Assembly: GCA_003567805.1 (NCBI GenBank)
Contig: PWYP01000022.1
Location: 1 to 19,628 of the forward strand
DNA length: 19,628 nucleotides
Direction of reading: 5' to 3'
From: PVC group bacterium
GTDB lineage: Bacteria; Verrucomicrobiota; Kiritimatiellia; UBA8416
Shown: positions 16,406-19,628 of the stretch, in pieces
How the letters are laid out: the number at the start of each line of letters is the position of its first letter
Numbering within the stretch: the first letter of the stretch is position 1
The notes under the pieces: model-generated
The model's input: only the letters and a program-made list of their open reading frames with translations
What the model was told of the DNA's origin: nothing
Database searches by the model: none
Made by a program: the position numbers and the translations under genes

Positions 16406-16434
16406 AAAATATGATATAACATGTTATATATCAA
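16406..16434 (-). promoter_or_regulatory. Putative sigma-70 promoter of the surface-sugar cluster
   Basis: On the minus strand, TTGATA (16429-16434) is followed after exactly 17 nt by TATTTT (16406-16411), 30 bp before the first ATG of the cluster at 16375. The spacing is ideal, while the -10 is a moderate match to consensus. The region is very AT-rich compared with its surroundings. Confidence 0.5.
16414..16429. promoter_or_regulatory. Perfect 16-bp palindrome, candidate operator
   Basis: ATATAACATGTTATAT is fully self-complementary and lies within the 17-nt spacer of the putative minus-strand promoter, touching the -35 hexamer by one base. A dimeric repressor bound here would block RNA polymerase. 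AT-rich palindromes can occur by chance, so function is inferred from position. Confidence 0.5.
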
Positions 16435-16609
16435 TAAATTATGTGTTTATGCGACCCCTAGCTTCCCCTGTAAGGGAAAGCCCATTACATATGGCTTAAA
16501 GGATGGTTTTTAACTGGTTTATGTCAAGTCTGGAATTGATGCCGACCAAATGCACATTGTCTGTTAGCGTATGATATGGCAAGTTATGCTTTTTAGGAGA
16601 CTGAATTGT

Positions 16610-17593
16610 ATGAAGTATTTCCCCCTTTTTGTTGCTGGGAACCGTTTAAAAGTTTTGTTGGTTGGTGGTGGGACGATTGCCGCCGCCAAGCTTGAGACGC
16701 TTGCCGCTGCGGGAGCCCGCATGACGGTGGTTGCGCCTCAGTTTGGTGATGGGGTATTGGCGTTGGCAGAGCGGTATCCATGTACCTTGCTGCGGCAAGA
16801 ATATGAGCCGGAGCTTTTAGGCGATCATAATGTCATCGTGGCAGCCACTGATGATTCTGCCTTGGGGAAGCGTATCGCCGACGATGCTCGTGCATCTGGC
16901 ATATGGGCAAATATCGTGGATGCGCCTGCGCTCTGTGATTTTATTTTTCCGGCTATTACGCGTCATGGGCCCTTACAGATTGCGATTTCTACAGGTGGCG
17001 CTTCGCCCGTGATGGCGCGTTTGCTGAAGCAGGATATCGAGCAGATACTACCTGAGGAAATAGAGGCTCTGTTGACCTTTATGGGCAATCGAACGGCTGA
17101 GGTGCGGGAGAAATTGCCTGACGTGCAAAGACGCCGTTTATTTTGGGAGCGCGTCATTCGGGGCCCCATTTGCCGTTTGCTGGGAAGGCGCGAGGAAGAG
17201 GCCGCCGATCAGTGGTTTACGCAAGCCTTGCGGCATACATGTGAGGGGCAGAGTCTCCAGAGTCTTCATGTTCTAGGTGTTTCTTCTTTTGATCCTGATA
17301 ACCTAACTGTTCGTATGGTGCGCGTAATCGGTCAAGCTGATTTGATTTTGTATGGTGGGGGGCGGGCAATGTTGCCGATTCTTGATCGCTATGCCAGGAG
17401 AGATGCTGATAAATATGCAGTAGTACATGAAGTCGATCCCGTTCATATGATGGAAGGTCTGCTGGGTAGAGGCGGCGCTATCGTTTATCTTGTCTGTCAA
17501 AAGGATGAAACGTTTTTACACATAAGAGACCGCATGGAGGAACTCGCCATAAGCAGGGCTTTTCCGTTTGTCGCTTTGCAGGCAGCTATGTGA
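16610..17593 (+). CDS. Precorrin-2 dehydrogenase/siroheme ferrochelatase with methyltransferase-like remnant
   Basis: The N-terminal part (residues 1-150) matches CysG-N/Met8, which oxidises precorrin-2 to sirohydrochlorin with NAD+ and inserts iron to give siroheme. Visible features are FPLFVAGNRLKVLLVGGGTIAAAKLE, VVAPQF, the catalytic-type Asp in NIVDAPALCDFIFPA (D104, the same number as in E. coli CysG) and ISTGGASPVMARLLK. After a helical linker, residues 219-327 resemble the first half of a uroporphyrinogen-III C-methyltransferase (LHVLGVSSFDPDNLTVRMVRVIGQADLILYGGG), but the glycine-rich GxGPGDP motif is replaced and the second half is absent. I chose ATG 16610 because AGGAG lies 10 nt upstream; ATG 16571 would add 13 residues ahead of the conserved start. 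It stands alone, divergent from the sugar cluster. Confidence 0.88.
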   Translation: MKYFPLFVAGNRLKVLLVGGGTIAAAKLETLAAAGARMTVVAPQFGDGVLALAERYPCTLLRQEYEPELLGDHNVIVAATDDSALGKRIADDARASGIWANIVDAPALCDFIFPAITRHGPLQIAISTGGASPVMARLLKQDIEQILPEEIEALLTFMGNRTAEVREKLPDVQRRRLFWERVIRGPICRLLGRREEEAADQWFTQALRHTCEGQSLQSLHVLGVSSFDPDNLTVRMVRVIGQADLILYGGGRAMLPILDRYARRDADKYAVVHEVDPVHMMEGLLGRGGAIVYLVCQKDETFLHIRDRMEELAISRAFPFVALQAAM

Positions 17594-17659
17594 TGTGTAG
17601 TGGGGTGTCGAGCAGTTGTGCGGTAGTGGTTTTGGGGATTGGTGTGTGTGGGGAATTGC

Positions 17660-17690
17660 TTGACGCTTGGATATATGTGTCCTCTATACT
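17660..17690 (+). promoter_or_regulatory. Putative accC promoter
   Basis: TTGACG (17660-17665) and TATACT (17685-17690) are close to the -35 and -10 consensus, but the 19-nt spacer is longer than the usual 16-18. They lie 27 bp upstream of the accC ATG, with the ribosome binding site GAAAGGAT in between. Confidence 0.45.
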
Positions 17691-17716
17691 CGCCCGAATT
17701 TACGTGAAAGGATAAT

Positions 17717-19144
17717 TTGATGTTTAAGAAAATATTAATTGCGAATCGCGGGGAGATTGCGGTTCGTGTCATTCGTGCTTGTCGAGAGTTGGGGATACGG
17801 ACGGTTGCTGTGTATTCCGAGGCGGATGAGTCTTGCATGCATGTGCGTATGGCGGACGAGTCTATTTGTATTGGTCCGGCAGCTAGTTCGGCATCTTATT
17901 TGTGTATGGATGCGGTTTTGGACGCTGCCGCGAAAACTGGGGCGCAAGCCATACATCCTGGTTATGGCTTTTTGTCCGAGAAGGCGGAATTTGCGGATGC
18001 GTGTCAGACGCGAAAGATCGTCTTTATAGGTCCGTCTGCCAAAGCGATACGTAAGTTGGGGGATAAAGTTACGGCTCGTGCGACGATGCATCGCGCCGGC
18101 GTTCCGATTCCTCCGGGGACACGTAAGCCGATTCGGTCGCGGGAGAATGTTACGCGAATTGCGAAGGATATTGGATATCCGCTTTTGATTAAGCCCTCTG
18201 CTGGCGGCGGTGGCAAAGGCATGCAGATCGTTACGTCTCCGCATGACCTTAAAGGGGCGCTTGATTTATCGCAAAGCGAGTCAGCGGCCGTGTTCGGATC
18301 CGGGGATGTGTATCTGGAAAAGATTATTGAGAAGGCACGACACATAGAAATCCAGATTATGGCTGACCAGCATGGCAATGTAATTCACTTGGGAGAGCGG
18401 GAATGTTCCATTCAGCGGAGGCATCAGAAGTTGATCGAGGAATCACCCTCTGTCGCGGTCGATGCGGAGCTTCGTGCTAACATGGGGGCGGCTGCGGTTG
18501 CGGCAGCTAAGGCGGTCGGATATGTGGGGGCAGGTACGGTAGAGTTTCTTGTGGATCAACATGGACAGTTCTTTTTTATCGAAATGAATACGCGGATTCA
18601 GGTTGAGCATCCCGTTACGGAGTGGGTTACAGGGATCGATTTGATTCGGATGCAAATTCAGGTCGCAGCCGGCGCACCACTTCCCATTTCGCAAAAGGAA
18701 GTACAATTGCAGGGGCATGCGATTGAATGTCGCATTAATGCCGAGGATCCGGATGATGACTTTTCGCCGAGTCCCGGTTTGGTTGCTGGTCTGGTTATGC
18801 CTGGTGGACCTGGCGTACGCATCGACTCTCATTTGTACAACGGGTATATGGTGCCGCATCACTACGATTCGCTCCTGGCAAAGTTTGTTGTGCATGCGGA
18901 AACCCGCGAGCTAGCCATTGCCAGAATGCGGCGCGTACTGTCTGAATTCGAACTCGAGAATATTAAAACAACCGTGCCGTTTTTGCAGCGTATTCTTGGA
19001 GAGCGTTCCTTCCAGCATGGCGATTATACGACTGCCTTTGTGGAGGACATGCGTGCCGCAGATATGCGCCATCGTTTGCATGAGTTCATGCACAAACTAT
19101 CGGATTCTTTTCGCCGTCTCACGGGTGGCGCGGGCATGGCCTAA
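17717..19144 (+). CDS. accC: Acetyl-CoA carboxylase biotin carboxylase subunit
   Basis: This ATP-grasp enzyme carboxylates biotin on its carrier protein using bicarbonate, the first half-reaction of acetyl-CoA carboxylase in fatty acid synthesis. It has the N-terminal KILIANRGEIAVRVIRACRELGI, HPGYGFLSE, the ATP-binding glycine loop KPSAGGGGKGMQIV, ERECSIQRRHQKLIEE, the catalytic FIEMNTRIQVEHPVTE and AIECRINAEDP. At 475 aa it is about 25 residues longer than E. coli AccC, with an extra basic tail (from about RHRLHEFMHKL) after the usual end. GAAAGGAT precedes the ATG by about 6 nt. Biotin carrier protein accB, the usual partner just upstream, is absent; a promoter-like sequence lies directly ahead instead. 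It could equally serve another biotin-dependent carboxylase. Confidence 0.94.
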   Translation: MMFKKILIANRGEIAVRVIRACRELGIRTVAVYSEADESCMHVRMADESICIGPAASSASYLCMDAVLDAAAKTGAQAIHPGYGFLSEKAEFADACQTRKIVFIGPSAKAIRKLGDKVTARATMHRAGVPIPPGTRKPIRSRENVTRIAKDIGYPLLIKPSAGGGGKGMQIVTSPHDLKGALDLSQSESAAVFGSGDVYLEKIIEKARHIEIQIMADQHGNVIHLGERECSIQRRHQKLIEESPSVAVDAELRANMGAAAVAAAKAVGYVGAGTVEFLVDQHGQFFFIEMNTRIQVEHPVTEWVTGIDLIRMQIQVAAGAPLPISQKEVQLQGHAIECRINAEDPDDDFSPSPGLVAGLVMPGGPGVRIDSHLYNGYMVPHHYDSLLAKFVVHAETRELAIARMRRVLSEFELENIKTTVPFLQRILGERSFQHGDYTTAFVEDMRAADMRHRLHEFMHKLSDSFRRLTGGAGMA

Positions 19145-19177
19145 GGTGAGCTAGTGACGAGTTGCGCAGATGAAAGG

Positions 19178-19309
19178 TCACCGAAGGTAGCAGTTGATAT
19201 TAGGTCGGAATAGGATCGGTATCATCATGCCGGTTGCGAGGGCAAGACACCCAAGCCCGCCGGAACCGGCTACAAGGGGCGTCGACGACGCCGTTACCGA
19301 CATTGCCAT
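19178..19309 (-). CDS. Possible small membrane peptide (43 aa), unproven
   Basis: An ATG at 19309 opens a 43-codon frame with one hydrophobic span, LVAGSGGLGCLALATGMM followed by IPILF, and a short polar tail. No clear Shine-Dalgarno is seen and the opposite strand is also open here, so chance is a real possibility. It matches no family I recognise. Confidence 0.2.
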   Translation of the reverse strand: MAMSVTASSTPLVAGSGGLGCLALATGMMIPILFRPNINCYLR

Positions 19310-19401
19310 CTGTCTTTAGCCGTAATGGTATAGTACAAGGATAGAATCATTACTATTACGTCGAAATTTTATGTAAATAAGGGCTTGCTATGTAGGGGGG
19401 A

Positions 19402-19424
19402 GGGTGCTAGAAACAGCCCCTTTT
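19402..19424 (+). terminator. Weak terminator-like hairpin downstream of accC
   Basis: The GGG-U-GCU stem pairs with AGCCCC across a short loop, with one bulged base, and is followed by TTTT. It is about 260 bp from the accC stop, and the stem is short. Confidence 0.3.
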
Positions 19425-19578
19425 CAAAATTGGGGCATATTTTGACGAATCTAATTCATACTTTATTTGCGGATTATAGCAAACACGCACATCATGGCGT
19501 AAAACCTGCTCTCTCTCTCCTGAGTTCCGCAAGGGCAGAAAAAACCTCATAAACCCCCTGTAAACATTGATGCTTGGT

Positions 19579-19606
19579 TTGAAAATGGGTGTCCCGCGTG
19601 TAAAAT
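19579..19606 (+). promoter_or_regulatory. Putative sigma-70 promoter at the window end
   Basis: TTGAAA (19579-19584) and TAAAAT (19601-19606) are separated by 16 nt, and both hexamers are near consensus. An ATG follows at 19613, too close to be a normally led start, so the transcript probably begins near it and the real gene start lies beyond the window, or the mRNA is leaderless. Confidence 0.45.
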
Positions 19607-19628
19607 GGCCCCATGTTTGTGCGAAAAA

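Larger units (their letters stand above)
19145..19577. other. Long intergenic region without a confident gene
   Basis: No ORF here resembles a known protein and I recognise no tRNA or rRNA. The first 170 bp are GC-rich with several dyads (GCCGGTT/AACCGGC; GGCGTC/GACGCC around 19279-19293). From about 19330 the DNA becomes AT-rich. A weak hairpin, GGGTGCT (19402-19408) with AGCCCC (19415-19420) followed by TTTT, could be a terminator for accC transcripts, and GCCCC (19416-19420) also pairs with GGGGC (19432-19436). Confidence 0.5.

Noticed and set aside
16462..16480. Small hairpin CTTCCC/GGGAAAG between the divergent genes
   Set aside because: Stem of about five pairs with no U-run; too weak to call a terminator or regulatory element.
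16571..16609. Upstream ATG extending the siroheme gene by 13 codons
   Set aside because: The ribosome binding site AGGAG lies inside this stretch and serves ATG 16610; the extra residues have no counterpart in the family.
19222..19320. Plus-strand 31-codon frame from ATG 19228 opposite the possible membrane peptide
   Set aside because: No ribosome binding site, no recognisable features, and it depends on the same GC-rich dyads.
1..19628. CRISPR array, tRNA, rRNA, prophage or defence genes
   Set aside because: No regularly spaced repeats, no clover-leaf or rRNA signatures, and every large frame is assigned to a metabolic, replication or envelope function.

Overview
The window is about 19.6 kb of gene-dense bacterial chromosome of roughly 50% GC. 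It suggests a Gram-negative organism: there is a PagL-like outer-membrane lipid A deacylase with a signal peptide, and genes for LPS or envelope sugar precursors. The species cannot be named from the sequence. The tyrA-aroA-cmk order, the kinase/uridylyltransferase fusion and the mosaic gene content would fit an uncultured lineage such as a PVC-group (Verrucomicrobia/Kiritimatiellota-like) bacterium, but this is a weak inference.

Layout. (1) Positions 1-3329, plus strand: tyrA (with an odd in-frame insertion full of inverted repeats), aroA and cmk, giving tyrosine and chorismate synthesis plus CMP phosphorylation. A 238-bp gap before cmk holds a palindromic element with four alternating arms. 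(2) Positions 3346-16375, minus strand: ten genes read from a putative promoter near 16406-16434. In order of transcription they are a WbpA-type UDP-sugar dehydrogenase, a UDP-glucuronate 4-epimerase, a GHMP sugar kinase fused to a UTP-sugar-1-phosphate uridylyltransferase, cysC (APS kinase), rfbB, rfbA, a DPM1-like polyprenyl-phosphate glycosyltransferase, a decaprenyl-phosphate phosphoribosyltransferase-like UbiA protein, a PagL-like outer-membrane protein, and dnaE. (3) Positions 16610-17593, plus strand: a siroheme-synthase N-terminal module with an eroded methyltransferase-like tail. (4) Positions 17717-19144, plus strand: accC with its own promoter. (5) Positions 19145-19628: no confident gene, with a good promoter-like signal at the very end.

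How the genes work together. The minus-strand cluster is a precursor-supply cassette. It makes UDP-uronic acids, dTDP-4-keto-6-deoxyglucose, PAPS for sulfation, and polyprenyl-phosphate sugars. It contains no polymer glycosyltransferases, flippase, polymerase or sulfotransferase, so assembly must be encoded elsewhere. Tight spacing (4-bp ATGA overlaps at rfbB/rfbA and at the glycosyltransferase/UbiA junction) supports co-transcription of at least rfbB through the UbiA gene. A perfect 16-bp palindrome lies inside the spacer of the putative cluster promoter and would suit a repressor site.

The points most worth following are the in-frame palindromic insertion in tyrA, the four-arm palindromic array before cmk, the kinase-uridylyltransferase fusion next to a UDP-glucuronate epimerase, and the degenerate methyltransferase remnant fused to the siroheme dehydrogenase. 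I did not find a clear defence system, CRISPR array, transposase, tRNA or rRNA.
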